DNA of 64,000 nucleotides from DATAGF01 sp963834875 (GTDB lineage Bacteria > Actinomycetota > Thermoleophilia > Miltoncostaeales > Miltoncostaeaceae). The notes beneath the pieces were generated by a model. That model saw only the letters and a list, made by a program, of their open reading frames with translations. It ran no database searches and was not told where the DNA came from. Numbering within the stretch: position 1 is the first letter of the stretch; every line of letters begins with the position of its first letter. The stretch covers positions 310,001 to 374,000 of the forward strand of contig CAWIDG010000027.1 in NCBI GenBank assembly GCA_963834875.1, read 5' to 3'. This document shows, piece after piece, positions 16,012 through 25,080 of this stretch. A program made the position numbers and the translations under genes.

Positions 16012-16416
16012 ATGGCCGTCCTCATCGCGGTGACCGCGTGCACGGGCTCGCTGTCGGCGGGCTGCGGCTCCGAGGACGTCACGGGCGAGCCCGAGGACAT
16101 CGAGACGCTCGTGCAGGTCGTGCCGGAGGGCTCTCGATGCATCCATGATCGGGAGAGCGACGATGCGCGCTTCGAGGTGAATCTGCGCAACACCGGAGAG
16201 GACGAGCGGACGGTCACGGTCACCCCGGTGCGTCGCTTCTCCGGTGGCGATGAGGTGGGGAGCTCGATCGAGGGCTTCGAGGTGACCGTGCCGGGCAATG
16301 GCGAGGAGGCCGGCGCCATCCTCGTCAACGACGTCGCCGACGACCTCACCGCCTGCCTCGTGCGCCTCGACGGTGGGGAACCGATCGAGGTCGACATGCA
16401 GGAGGGCGACGCCTGA
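16012..16416 (+). CDS. Small secreted lipoprotein
   Basis: 134 residues. A short hydrophobic N-terminus (AVLIAVTACTGSLSAGCG) ends in the lipobox LSAGC, giving a predicted diacylglyceryl cysteine at residue 18. The mature part is acidic, beta-rich (FEVNLRNTGEDERTVTVTPV) and contains two further cysteines that could form a disulfide. It resembles small immunoglobulin-like periplasmic domains. No family recognised. It begins 17 bases after the DUF892 stop, so it is probably cotranscribed with it. Confidence 0.65.
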   Translation: MAVLIAVTACTGSLSAGCGSEDVTGEPEDIETLVQVVPEGSRCIHDRESDDARFEVNLRNTGEDERTVTVTPVRRFSGGDEVGSSIEGFEVTVPGNGEEAGAILVNDVADDLTACLVRLDGGEPIEVDMQEGDA

Positions 16417-16583
16417 TCTACGACGCGGTGCGGGCCTGCGGAGTCTCAGGTCGGGCCCGCCGGCCACCTTCGCCCCCGAGCCTCCTTGCGGCGGCGTGGG
16501 AGAAAGGTGGAAGCTGGACTGCGGCCGTGATCCCGGCGGGGATCGGGTTGCTCTCCTCCTCGCCGGACGCAGGAGACGAGCCG

Positions 16584-16937
16584 ATGCCGGACGACATGGC
16601 CGGACGCCCCTTCGAGGCGGACCTGGACGTCATCGACGGCAGGATCGTCATCGCGTTCCGGGGGGAGTTCGACATGACGGCCAAGGACGCGGCGGCGGCC
16701 GCTCTCGCGGCGGGGCTCGCGGCGGATGCGGAGTCCGTTCTCGTGGACCTTCGGGACGTGTCCTTCATGGATTCGACCGGGGTCAGCTGCCTGATGCGGG
16801 CCAAGCAGATCGCCGACACGCTCGGCATGCCGATCGCGCTCCAGAACGGCTCCGGCCCATCTCGCCGGGTGCTCGAGCTGACCGGCCTGGACGAGAAGCT
16901 CGAGGTGGTCGAGAACGAGCGCCGGCTGGCCATGTAG
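16584..16937 (+). CDS. STAS-domain anti-sigma factor antagonist
   Basis: 117 residues from ATG 16584, with AGGAGA nine bases upstream. The STAS fold is clear: GRIVIAFRGEFDMTAKDAA, then VLVDLRDVSFMDSTGVSCLM, where the serine of DSTG is the site phosphorylated by anti-sigma kinases of the RsbW/SpoIIAB type. No kinase or sigma factor gene is adjacent. The SpoIIE-type phosphatase encoded at 13965 is the obvious candidate to reactivate it, giving a split partner-switching module. The open frame reaches farther upstream, but that part has no STAS character. Confidence 0.85.
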   Translation: MPDDMAGRPFEADLDVIDGRIVIAFRGEFDMTAKDAAAAALAAGLAADAESVLVDLRDVSFMDSTGVSCLMRAKQIADTLGMPIALQNGSGPSRRVLELTGLDEKLEVVENERRLAM

Positions 16938-17050
16938 CACCGGGCGGTGATCGAGCGGCTCACGGGGCGGCGGGCGCGGGCCTTCCTCAGCCAGGTGAGC
17001 CTCGATCCGGATATCGACGGAGGTGGCCCGAGGCGGCCGACGTGCATCGC

Positions 17051-17341
17051 TCACCCCGAGTGCCCGGCCACCTCCCTCAGGGGCAGCTCGTCGCCGTCCT
17101 CCACGAGGACGCACTTGGTCATCTGACCGCGCCAGCCGGAGCCGACCTCGACCGTGACCGGGCCGCCGCCATCGGCTGGGTCGGCGTGCAGGCGGGTCGT
17201 GCCCCAGAAGATGGAGCGCTCGTCGGCCCGGCGGCCGTCGACGAACAGCCTCAGCCGATTGAGGAAGACGAGGGAGGTGTCGAACTCGACCTCGATCCGC
17301 CGCCCCACGTCCTCGATCGCGTATCGCTGCACCGATGCCAT
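17051..17341 (-). CDS. Hypothetical beta-rich protein (96 aa)
   Basis: 96 residues if started at ATG 17341. The open frame extends upstream but its added residues are low-complexity. The sequence alternates short strands (RRIEVEFDTSLVFLNRLRLFV, then GPVTVEVGSGWRGQMTKCVLV), suggesting a small all-beta cytoplasmic domain. There is no signal peptide and one cysteine. The gene is convergent with the STAS gene and divergent from the MFS gene. Family not recognised. Confidence 0.5.
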   Translation of the reverse strand: MASVQRYAIEDVGRRIEVEFDTSLVFLNRLRLFVDGRRADERSIFWGTTRLHADPADGGGPVTVEVGSGWRGQMTKCVLVEDGDELPLREVAGHSG

Positions 17342-17438
17342 GGAGGCCAGCCACCCGGCCGCCGCCCGGCCCACGCCTCCGGACCAGGTTTTACGCTCCC
17401 TTGGGCGCCCGTCGAGGCGGCTGTGACAGCCTACGGCG

Positions 17439-18669
17439 ATGGCCGCCGAGACCACGTCCCTGCGCGCCCTCCTCGCGATCCCCGAGGTCGGGCGGACCCT
17501 GACCTCCTCTCTGGTGGGCCGGCTGCCGTACGCGGCCATCGGGCTGCTCCTGATCCTGCGGGTGCGGGAGCTGGGGGGCGACTACGCCGACGGCGGCGTG
17601 GCCGCCGGAGCCTTCGCGCTCGGGCTGGCGTGCTTGGCGCCGTTCATCGGGCGCCTGGTGGACGTGCACGGCCAGGGGGCGGTGCTCGTCCCGACCGCGT
17701 TCGCGTGCGCGGTGCCGCTGGGAGCGATCGCGCTGGTGCCGGACACCACCCCCGTCGCGGTCGTCGCCGGGCTCGCGGCGCTGGCGGGCATGGCCTTCCC
17801 GCCCCTCAGCGGCGCGATGCGCGCGCTCTGGCCCGAGCTGGTGCCGCCGGCGCGCCGGCACGCGATCTTCGCGCTCGAGTCGGTCGGCGTCGAGCTCACC
17901 TTCATCCTCGGCCCGCTGGTGCTGGTCGGGGCGCTCGCGGCCCTGGACGTCGCCGGGCCTCGGACTGGTGGCCTGCGCCGGGCTGATCCTCGCGGGATCG
18001 CTCGCCTTCGCCTCGGCGCCGTCCTCGCGCCGGTGGCGCCCGTCCGGCGCGCCGCGGACGCTCGCGGGCGCGCTCGCGAGCCCGGCCCTCCTCACGCTGA
18101 TGCTCGCCGTCGCGTGCGCCGGCGCCTCCTTCGGCGCGATCGAGGTCGCGACGGCGGCGGCGGCCGAGGAGGGGGGTGGTCAGGCGCTCGTCGGCCCGCT
18201 CCTCGCGGCGTGGGCGCTGGGCAGCATGGTCGGCGGCGTGCTCACCGCCCGCGGGCGGGCGCCTGCCGACCCGCGCCGCCGCCTCGCCGCGATGCTCGCA
18301 GCCACCGCGCTGGCCGACGTCCTGGTCGCGCTCGCCCCGGGCTTTCCGGCGCTGGGGTTGGCGCTCTTCATCGCGGGCGCGTTCATCGCCCCCGCCTTCG
18401 CGACGCTCTACTCGATGGTGTCGGACCTCGCGCGCGAGGGAACACTCACGGAGTCGTACACGTGGATCACGACCGGCATCGCCGGAGGGGCCGCCGCCGG
18501 CGCGGCGGCCGGCGGCGCGCTCGTCGAGGCGGTCTCGACCCACGCCGCCATGGGCGGCGCGGCGGTCATGGTCGGGCTGGCCGCCCTCGTCGTCGCGGCC
18601 GGGCGGCGCCTGCTGGCGCCCGACCGGCGACCGATGAGTTTCGGCGCCCCGGCCGGTCGTAGAGCGTGA
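17439..18669 (+). CDS. MFS transporter (frameshifted)
   Basis: About 410 residues in two frames joined near 17960. The first part (17439 onward) has five to six transmembrane helices, and the loop GRLVDVHGQG after TM2 is the MFS motif-A equivalent. The second part, after the shift, continues with GLVACAGLILAGSLAFA and six more helices, ending in a short basic tail. The two halves together give the expected twelve helices. The sequence resembles small drug/sugar-efflux MFS members of actinobacteria; substrate unknown. The shift is in a GCCGGGCC run and is probably an indel error. The gene stands 25 bases before the ABC transporter operon. Confidence 0.7.
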
Positions 18670-18694
18670 TGTCCCCATCGATCCAAGGAATCGG

Positions 18695-19678
18695 ATGACC
18701 ACGAACAACGGACTCGCCATCGAGGCCACCGGGCTCGTCAAGGCGTTCGGTGAGACCCGGGCCGTCAACGGGGTCGACCTCGCGGTCCGCAGCGGCTCGG
18801 TCTACGGGGTGCTCGGACCGAACGGCGCCGGCAAGACGACCACGATCCGGATGCTGGCGACATTGCTGCGGCCCGACGAGGGCTCGGCGCGCGTCCTGGG
18901 GCACGACATCGTGCGCGAGGCCGACGCCGTGCGCGGGCTCGTCAGCCTGACGGGCCAGCTGGCCTCGGTGGACGAGGACCTGACCGGCCGCGAGAACCTC
19001 ATCCTGCTCGGCCGCCTGATGGGGCTGAGCCGCGCCGCCGCGAAGGGCCGGGCGGGCGAGCTCCTGGAGGCCTTCGGCCTGGCCGAGGCAGGCGGGCGCC
19101 TGGTCAAGACCTACTCGGGCGGGATGCGCCGACGGCTGGACATCTCCGCGAGCATCGTCATCACCCCGCAGGTGATGTTCCTCGACGAGCCCACCACCGG
19201 GCTCGACCCGCGCTCGCGCAACCAGGTCTGGGACATCATCCGGGCGCTGGCCGGCGAGGGGACCACGATCCTGCTCTGCACCCAGTACCTCGACGAGGCC
19301 GACCAGCTCGCCGAGGGCATCGCCGTCATCGACCGGGGCAAGGTCATCGCCGAGGGCACGCCGGGCCAGCTCAAGGCCTCCGTCGGGCTCGGCTCCCTGC
19401 ATGTCCGGCTGCTCGACCCGGCCCAGCGTCCGGAGGCCGAGCGGCTGCTCGCGCGCGAGCTCGAGGCGGTCCACCTCGAGCCGGACCCGGCGGCGCTCAG
19501 CGTCCCCTGCTCCGACGCCGACCGGGCGGCGGAGGCCGTCGCCGAGCTCTCGCGGTCGGGCGTGCGCATCGCCGACTTCGCACTCGGCCAGCCGACGCTG
19601 GACGAGGTCTTCCTCGCGCTCACCGGCCGCCCGGCCGAGGAGACAGACGATGAGATCCAGGAGGAGAGGGCCGCATGA
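18695..19678 (+). CDS. ABC transporter ATP-binding protein, DrrA type
   Basis: 327 residues with all ABC motifs: Walker A GPNGAGKTT (41-49), Q-loop SLTGQLASVDEDLTG, signature YSGGMRRRLDIS (about 139), Walker B VMFLDEPTTGLDPRSR and H-region LCTQYLDEAD. The DrrA-like C-terminal extension of about 90 residues (from VRLLDPAQRPE) is present; it contacts the permease in daunorubicin-type exporters. The stop overlaps the permease start by four bases. This is an ABC-2 type exporter ATPase for lipids, drugs or a cell-envelope component; no natural-product genes are adjacent, so antibiotic resistance should not be assumed. Confidence 0.9.
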   Translation: MTTNNGLAIEATGLVKAFGETRAVNGVDLAVRSGSVYGVLGPNGAGKTTTIRMLATLLRPDEGSARVLGHDIVREADAVRGLVSLTGQLASVDEDLTGRENLILLGRLMGLSRAAAKGRAGELLEAFGLAEAGGRLVKTYSGGMRRRLDISASIVITPQVMFLDEPTTGLDPRSRNQVWDIIRALAGEGTTILLCTQYLDEADQLAEGIAVIDRGKVIAEGTPGQLKASVGLGSLHVRLLDPAQRPEAERLLARELEAVHLEPDPAALSVPCSDADRAAEAVAELSRSGVRIADFALGQPTLDEVFLALTGRPAEETDDEIQEERAA

Positions 19679-20523
19679 GCGACGCTCCGACGACGCAGGT
19701 TCGCCCGGCCGCCGCCGATGAGGCGGCCCTGCACACGGCGCTCTCCTCGAGCCCGCGCCCGCCGCGCCCGAGCCCGGTCTCCGCCGCCCTCACCTTCGGC
19801 TGGCGGGGGATGCTGAAGATCAAGCACGTCCCCGAGCAGCTCATCGACGTGACCCTCACGCCGGTGCTCTTCGTGCTGCTGTTCACGTACATGTACGGCG
19901 GTGCGATCTCCGGCACCACCGACGCCTACCTCCAGTTCATCCTGCCCGGCATCTCGGTGATGTCGGTGCTCTTCACGACCGTCTACTCGGGGGTGGCGCT
20001 CAACACGGACATCACCAAGGGCGTCGTCGACCGCTTCCGGTCGCTCCCGATCTGGCGCCCGGCGCCGCTGGCCGGCGCCGTGCTCGGCGACGCCGTCCGC
20101 TACCTCGTGGCCGCGACCGTCGTCATCGTCGTCGGCCTCGCCCTCGGCTACCGGCCCGAGGCCGGCGTCGGGGGCGTCGTGGCGGCGGTGCTCGTCGTGG
20201 TGGCGTTCGCGTTCGGCCTCTCGTGGGTCTTCACGACCGTCGGGCTCATCCTGCGGGCGCCCAACGCCGTGATGAACGTCGGCTTCATGGCGCTGTTCCC
20301 CCTGGTCTTCATCAGCAACGGCTTCGTGCCGCCCGAGACGCTGCCGGGCTGGCTCGAGGCGATCGTCGACCACAACCCGATCTCCCACGTCACCACCGCC
20401 TCGCGCGGCCTGATGGACGGGACCGCGTCGGCGGGGGACATCCTCCTCGTGCTCGCCGAGGCCGCGGTGCTCACCGCGATCTTCGCGCCGCTGACGACCC
20501 GCCTCTACCGCACGAGGGCCTGA
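19675..20523 (+). CDS. ABC-2 type permease, DrrB type
   Basis: 282 residues with a cytoplasmic N-terminus of about 45 residues and six transmembrane helices. Diagnostic segments are LIDVTLTPVLFVLLFTYMYGG, GISVMSVLFTTVYSGVALN, KGVVDRFRSLPIWRPAPLAG and the C-terminal FISNGFVPPETLPGWLEAIV loop typical of the ABC-2 family. It is coupled by ATGA to the ATPase and forms with it a 2+2 exporter in the cytoplasmic membrane. The following hydrolase also overlaps its stop, making a three-gene operon. Confidence 0.9.
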   Translation: MSDAPTTQVRPAAADEAALHTALSSSPRPPRPSPVSAALTFGWRGMLKIKHVPEQLIDVTLTPVLFVLLFTYMYGGAISGTTDAYLQFILPGISVMSVLFTTVYSGVALNTDITKGVVDRFRSLPIWRPAPLAGAVLGDAVRYLVAATVVIVVGLALGYRPEAGVGGVVAAVLVVVAFAFGLSWVFTTVGLILRAPNAVMNVGFMALFPLVFISNGFVPPETLPGWLEAIVDHNPISHVTTASRGLMDGTASAGDILLVLAEAAVLTAIFAPLTTRLYRTRA

Positions 20524-21152
20524 CGCTCGAGGTCGACACCCCGCACGGCCCGGCGAGGGTGCACCTGCGCCCCGCGAAGGCCTCCCGGGCCGCGCTGATG
20601 CTCGGCCACGGGGCGGGCGGCGGGGTGGCGGCTCGCGACCTGGTGGCCGCCGCGGACGCCGCCCTCGCCGAGGGGGTCAGCGTCGCGCTGGTGGAGCAGC
20701 CCTACCGGGTCGCCGGGCGGCGCTCGCCGGCCCCCGCCCGCCAGCTCGACGCCGCCTGGACGGCGGTCGCCGAGCGGCTCGTCGCGGACGAGTTCCAGGG
20801 GCTGCCGCTCGTCGCCGGGGGCCGGTCGCTCGGCGCCCGGGTCGCGTGCCGGACGGCGGAGGCCGTCGGCGCGGCCGCCGTGCTGTGCCTGGCGTTCCCG
20901 CTGCAGCCTCCGGCGCGGCGATCGGGCACGGCGCCCAGCCGCCTGCCCGAGCTCGACGCGGTCGGGGTCCCGGTGCTGGTCGTCCAGGGCGAGCGCGACC
21001 CGTTCGGCATGCCGCCCCCGGGCCCGGGCCGCGAGGTGGTCCAGGTGGCCGGCGACCACGGCCTGAAGGCCGACCTCGATGCGGTGGCCGACGCCGTGCG
21101 CGGCTGGCTGAGCGGCGTCCTCGCCGCTAGCGTCGCCCGACCAGCCGGGTGA
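20520..21152 (+). CDS. Alpha/beta hydrolase of the KANL3/Tex30 type
   Basis: About 210 residues with the fold's landmarks: oxyanion glycine loop LGHGAGGGVAARDL, nucleophile elbow GGRSLGARVA, the acid region VPVLVVQGERDPFG and a C-terminal GDHGLK with the catalytic histidine. This is the compact dienelactone-hydrolase-like group to which KANL3/Tex30 belong. No usual start codon lies near the natural beginning; CTG 20520 overlapping the permease stop is the best fit, and a GTG some 40 bases downstream would remove the first strand. Substrate unknown. It is possibly a serine esterase acting on the exporter's cargo. Confidence 0.7.
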   Translation: MTLEVDTPHGPARVHLRPAKASRAALMLGHGAGGGVAARDLVAAADAALAEGVSVALVEQPYRVAGRRSPAPARQLDAAWTAVAERLVADEFQGLPLVAGGRSLGARVACRTAEAVGAAAVLCLAFPLQPPARRSGTAPSRLPELDAVGVPVLVVQGERDPFGMPPPGPGREVVQVAGDHGLKADLDAVADAVRGWLSGVLAASVARPAG

Positions 21153-21438
21153 GCGCCGCCATCAGCTCCTGGCGCTTGTCCTCCTGGTTCTCGGGCTCCG
21201 CGCCGAGCACGCAGTGGCGCGTGTGGTCGTCCACGAGCGCGAGGGCGACCTTGTCCAGCGCCGCCTGCGCCGCGCTGATCTGCTGCAGCACATCGATGCA
21301 GTAGCGGTCGTCCTCGACCATCCCCGCGATCCCGCGCACCTGCCCCTCGACGCGCCGCAGGCGCGTGAGCACGTCGTCCTTCGCGCCGGCGGCGAGGTAG
21401 CCGGGGATCTCGGATTGAGACTGCCGTGGGGTCGTCAT
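21127..21438 (-). CDS. csoR: Copper-sensing CsoR-family repressor
   Basis: 103 residues, all alpha-helical. The core is KDDVLTRLRRVEGQVRGIAGM, followed by the Cys-His-Cys copper site: Cys in DRYCIDVLQQ, His and Cys in DDHTRHCVLG. These correspond to the C-H-C triad of Mycobacterium tuberculosis CsoR, so Cu(I) rather than sulfur or nickel is the likely signal. I start at ATG 21438; an open extension upstream covers the operator. It is divergent from copA and should repress both until copper binds. It ends 26 bases inside the convergent hydrolase gene. Confidence 0.9.
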   Translation of the reverse strand: MTTPRQSQSEIPGYLAAGAKDDVLTRLRRVEGQVRGIAGMVEDDRYCIDVLQQISAAQAALDKVALALVDDHTRHCVLGAEPENQEDKRQELMAALTRLVGRR

Positions 21439-21452
21439 GGCGGCACGTTGAC

Positions 21453-21506
21453 ATACCGGGGGGGAGTATGCAACCGTCACTGACGATGGGTACTCCCACC
21501 GGGTAT
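21453..21506. promoter_or_regulatory. Paired inverted CsoR operators and copA promoter
   Basis: ATACCGGGGGGGAGTAT (21453-21469) and its near-reverse complement GTACTCCCACCGGGTAT (21490-21506) face each other 37 bases centre to centre. Each matches the general CsoR pattern of ATACC / G-run / GTAT. TTGACA (21448-21453) abuts the first box and is a good -35. The first operator includes the copA ATG at 21468 and its ribosome-binding G run; the second covers the alternative ATG 21486. Repression would therefore block both transcription start and initiation. Confidence 0.7.
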
Positions 21507-23677
21507 GAGGAGCGCCTGGAGCTCCCGATCCGCGGCATGACCTGCGCGTCGTGCGCCGCCCGTGTGGAGCGGCGCCTGAACGGCCTCGACGGGGTCGCCG
21601 CCTCGGTCAACTACGCCACCGAGAGCGCCTCGGTGGCCTTCGACCCGGGGCGGGTCGCGCCCGAGCGGCTGGTCGAGGCGGTGGAGGAGGCCGGCTTCGG
21701 CGCACGCCTTCCCCTGCCGCGCGGCGAGGCCGCCGGGGACGCGATGCCGGGCGACCGGGGCACCTCGCTCCGGCGCCGGCTCGTCGTCTCGGCCGTCCTC
21801 TCGCTGCCGGTCCTCCTGATGTCGATGGTCCCGGCGCTGCGGTTCGACGGCTGGGAGTGGCCGGCGCTCGCCCTCGCGGCTCCCGTCGTGCTGTGGGGCG
21901 GCCGGCCGTTCCACCGCGCCGCGTGGGCGAGCCTGCGCCACGGCGCGGCGACCATGGACACGCTGATCTCCCTGGGCACGCTCGCCGCCCTGGGGTGGTC
22001 GGCCGTCGTGGTCGTGGCCGGCGTCGGACGCGGACGTCTACCTCGAGGTCGCCGCCGTGGTGACCACCGCCCTCCTGGCCGGCCGTTGGCTCGAGGCGCG
22101 GGCCAAGCGGCGGGCGGGGGCGGCGCTGGCGGCGCTCCTCGAGCTCGGCGCCAAGGAGGCGTCGCTGCTGGACGAGGACGGCCGCGAGGTCCGCGTGCCC
22201 GCCTCCGAGCTGCGGCCCGGCGACCGCTTCCTGGTGCGCCCCGGCGAGCGGATCGCGACGGACGGCGTGGTCGAGGCCGGCTCGTCGGCGGTCAACGCGT
22301 CGCTGCTGACCGGCGAGAGCGTGCCGGTCGAGGTCGGGCCCGGCGACGCGGTGACGGGGGCGACCATCAACGCCGGCGGGCGCCTCGAGGTGCGCGCCAC
22401 CCGCGTGGGCGCCGACACCGCGCTGTCGCAGATCGCCCGGCTCGTGGCCGAGGCGCAGTCCGGCAAGGCCCCCGTACAGCGGCTCGCCGACCGCGTCTCG
22501 GCGGTCTTCGTGCCGGTCGTCATCGCGCTCGCGGCCGCGACCCTCGTCGCGTGGCTCGCGGCCGGCGCCGGGGCCGCATCCGCCGTCGGCGCGGCGGTCG
22601 CGGTGCTGATCATCGCGTGCCCCTGCGCGCTCGGCCTCGCCGCGCCGACCGCGCTGCTGGTCGGCACCGGCCGCGGCGCCGAGCTCGGGATCATCATCCG
22701 CGGCCCCGAGGTGCTCGAGTCGAACCCGGCGCGTCAACACGATCGTCCTCGACAAGACCGGCACGGTCACCACCGGCGAGGCGGCGCTCGTCGACGTGGC
22801 GGCGGCGGCCGCCGCCGACCGCCGCGAGGTGCTCCGCCTGGCGGGAGCGCTGGAGGACGGCTCCGAGCATCCCTTCGCCCGCGCGGTCGCGGCGGCGGCG
22901 CGCGCGGAGGTGGGCGACCTGCCCGTTCCCGAGGGCTTCGCCAACCGCGAGGGCCTCGGCGTCGAGGGGGTCGTGGACGGGCACCGCGTCGTCGTCGGGC
23001 GCCCGGCCCTCCTCGCCGGGCGCGGCATCGCCCTGGACGCCCGGCTCGAGGCGGCGCGCCGCCGCGCCCACGCCGCCGGCCGCACCGCCGTGGCCGTGGC
23101 CTGGGACGGCGAGGCGCGGGCGGTCCTGGCCGTCGCCGACACCGTCCGCCCGACGAGCGCCGAGGCGATCGCGCGGCTGCGCGGCCTGGGCCTGCGCCCG
23201 CTCCTCCTGACGGGCGACAACGCGGCGGCCGCGCGCGCCGTGGCCGCCGAGGTCGGCATCGAGGAGGCGATCGCGGAGGTGCTGCCCTCGGAGAAGGCCG
23301 GCGTCGTGCGCCGCCTGCAGGGTGAGGGCCGGGTCGTCGCGATGGTCGGCGACGGCCTCAACGACGCGCCCGCTCTCGCGCAGGCCGATCTCGGGATCGC
23401 GGTCGGCACGGGCGCCGACGTGGCCATCGAGGCGTCGGACCTGACCCTGGTCTCGGCCGACCTGCGCGGGACCGCCGACGCCATCAGGCTCTCGCGGCGC
23501 ACGCTGCGCACGATCCAGGGCAACCTCTTCTGGGCCTTCGCCTACAACGTCGCCGCGCTCCCGCTGGCGGCCCTCGGCTACCTCGACCCGCTGGTGGCCG
23601 GCGCGGCGATGGCGCTGTCGAGCCTCTTCGTGGTCGGCAACTCCCTGCGGCTGAGGCGGTTCAGCGCTCGAGGCTGA
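21468..23677 (+). CDS. copA: Copper-exporting P1B-type ATPase CopA (two frameshifts)
   Basis: About 735 residues reconstructed over three frames, with shifts near 22025 and 22725. Domains in order: one N-terminal HMA domain with GMTCASCAARVERR; transmembrane helices A, B, 1 and 2; the actuator loop with NASLLTGESVPVEV; the CPC metal-site helix VLIIACPCALGLAAPTAL; the phosphorylation motif DKTGTVTTG; the SEHP motif of P1B pumps (DGSEHPFARAV); and the hinge MVGDGLNDAPALAQAD. The CPC plus C-terminal NxxxYN/M helices (FAYNVAALPLAALG) indicate Cu(I) or Ag(I). ATG 21468 or 21486 is possible. Both breaks lie in GC-rich runs. Control is by the divergent csoR. Confidence 0.88.
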
Positions 23678-25022
23678 ACGGCGGGTACTCGTCGCGCATG
23701 AGCGTCGCGTAGGCGACGACCCGGAGGACCCAGCGGTTCAGCGCGACGACCAGGTCGAACATGCCCCGCGGGTAGCGCCCGGTGAAGAGGAGCGCGATGG
23801 CGGCGAACAGGACGAGGATCGAGATCAGCCCGCCCCCGGTGGGCCCCCACCCGTAGGTCGACCAGCCGCTCCACCAGCCCCAGTCGCCCGACCCCCATCC
23901 GTAGCTCCAGTTGCCGGCGAGGATGGCGACGACGATGTACTGGGGGATGGCCAGCAGCCACCACTTCACGAGCACCAGGCCGCGCGAGAGGCGCTCGGGG
24001 TAGGGAACCTCGATCTCGGCCGGGTGGTCGGTGCGGTCGAGCGTGAACGGCGGGTAGCGGTCCGTACCGAGCGCGCTGTACCCGTAGAAGCCGACGCGCC
24101 AGGTCCAGCGGAGCACGCCGGCGTTGAACTCGAACAGCTCGCGCGGGTAGCGGGCCGTGAAGAGGATCGCGAAGAACGCGATCACGGTCACGACGATGTA
24201 CGCGATCCAGAGGAAGAACAGCACGATGAAGTGCGGGATCAGGAGGATCCACTTGACCAGCCAGAGCCACCGGCTGAGGCCGGGGTCGAGGCGGCCCGTG
24301 ACGTCAACCGGGTACATGCGAGGGCCATCCGCGCGGCGGGACGGCGGCCGCGGCGGCGGTCGCCGCGGTCGCGGGGGCGGCCGGCCCGGGCGGGGCGCGC
24401 GGGCCCCGCCCCCCAGGACGGCCATCGCGATGCCGCCGCCCAGCAGGAGGACGCCGAGGATCGTCGCCCCGATCGCAATGCCCAGGAGCCATGAGACCTT
24501 CACCCCCGCCGAGGCGTCGACGGCCACGCCCGCGGAGCCGCCGGGGTTCATGGCCACGATCCTCCAGTCGCCGCCCTCCACGTCCCAGGTCAGGGTCTGC
24601 TCGCCGGGCCCTGACGCCTGAGCGGCCCAGAAGGCCTCGCCGCCGGGCGGCGCCGGGGCGCGGCGTCCCGGCCGGGGGGCGTAGGTCGCCCGGAACGGGT
24701 CGAGGTCCAGGTCGGTGATGACCGTGTGCGGCACGCCCGCCAGGAAGCGGTCAACCTGCGCCTGGGGTCCGACGCCGAGGAAGACCGGCCGCCCGTCGGG
24801 CCGCTCGGCGCGGATCCGCAGGCTCGCCCACCGATCGCTGCCGCCCGGAACGTCGGCGACGTCGAGGTCCTCGCTGGCGATCGCGCGCAGCGGCGTCGCG
24901 AACCGCTCGGTGTCGCTCGTGAAGTAGCCGTCGTCGTCGCGCAGCGACCCGTGGGCCCAGAGCCCGGCCACGCCGGCGGCGAGCAGCGCGAGGCCGATCA
25001 GGCCGACGAGGGTGCCGGCCAC
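23661..25022 (-). CDS. Membrane protein with two DUF4389 domains
   Basis: 453 residues. An N-terminal membrane helix leads to an extracytoplasmic domain of about 150 residues, then a second helix (LLGIAIGATILGVLLLGGG) and a proline/arginine-rich linker. Two copies of DUF4389 follow. Copy 1 has SRWLWLVKWILLIPHFIVLF, FFAILFTARYPRELFEFN and GTDRYPPFTL. Copy 2 has GLVLVKWWLLAIPQYIVV, ALLFTGRYPRGMFDLV and DEYPPFSL. Copy 2 contains a Trp/Gly-rich insertion (WSYGWGSGDWGWWSGW). The domain is of unknown function. GTG 25022 leaves the first helix slightly short, so a CTG further upstream may be the true start. It overlaps copA convergently by 17 bases. Confidence 0.75.
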   Translation of the reverse strand: MAGTLVGLIGLALLAAGVAGLWAHGSLRDDDGYFTSDTERFATPLRAIASEDLDVADVPGGSDRWASLRIRAERPDGRPVFLGVGPQAQVDRFLAGVPHTVITDLDLDPFRATYAPRPGRRAPAPPGGEAFWAAQASGPGEQTLTWDVEGGDWRIVAMNPGGSAGVAVDASAGVKVSWLLGIAIGATILGVLLLGGGIAMAVLGGGARAPRPGRPPPRPRRPPPRPPSRRADGPRMYPVDVTGRLDPGLSRWLWLVKWILLIPHFIVLFFLWIAYIVVTVIAFFAILFTARYPRELFEFNAGVLRWTWRVGFYGYSALGTDRYPPFTLDRTDHPAEIEVPYPERLSRGLVLVKWWLLAIPQYIVVAILAGNWSYGWGSGDWGWWSGWSTYGWGPTGGGLISILVLFAAIALLFTGRYPRGMFDLVVALNRWVLRVVAYATLMRDEYPPFSLER

Positions 25023-25080
25023 GATCAGCGCGATGCGGCCCCCGCTCAGGGCCCGGCCGTCCGGATCGAGCCCGCCCCGC

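Noticed and set aside
18695..20523. Antibiotic resistance and biosynthesis locus from DrrAB similarity
   Set aside because: No polyketide, peptide or glycosylation genes lie beside it; the ABC-2 family exports many envelope compounds.
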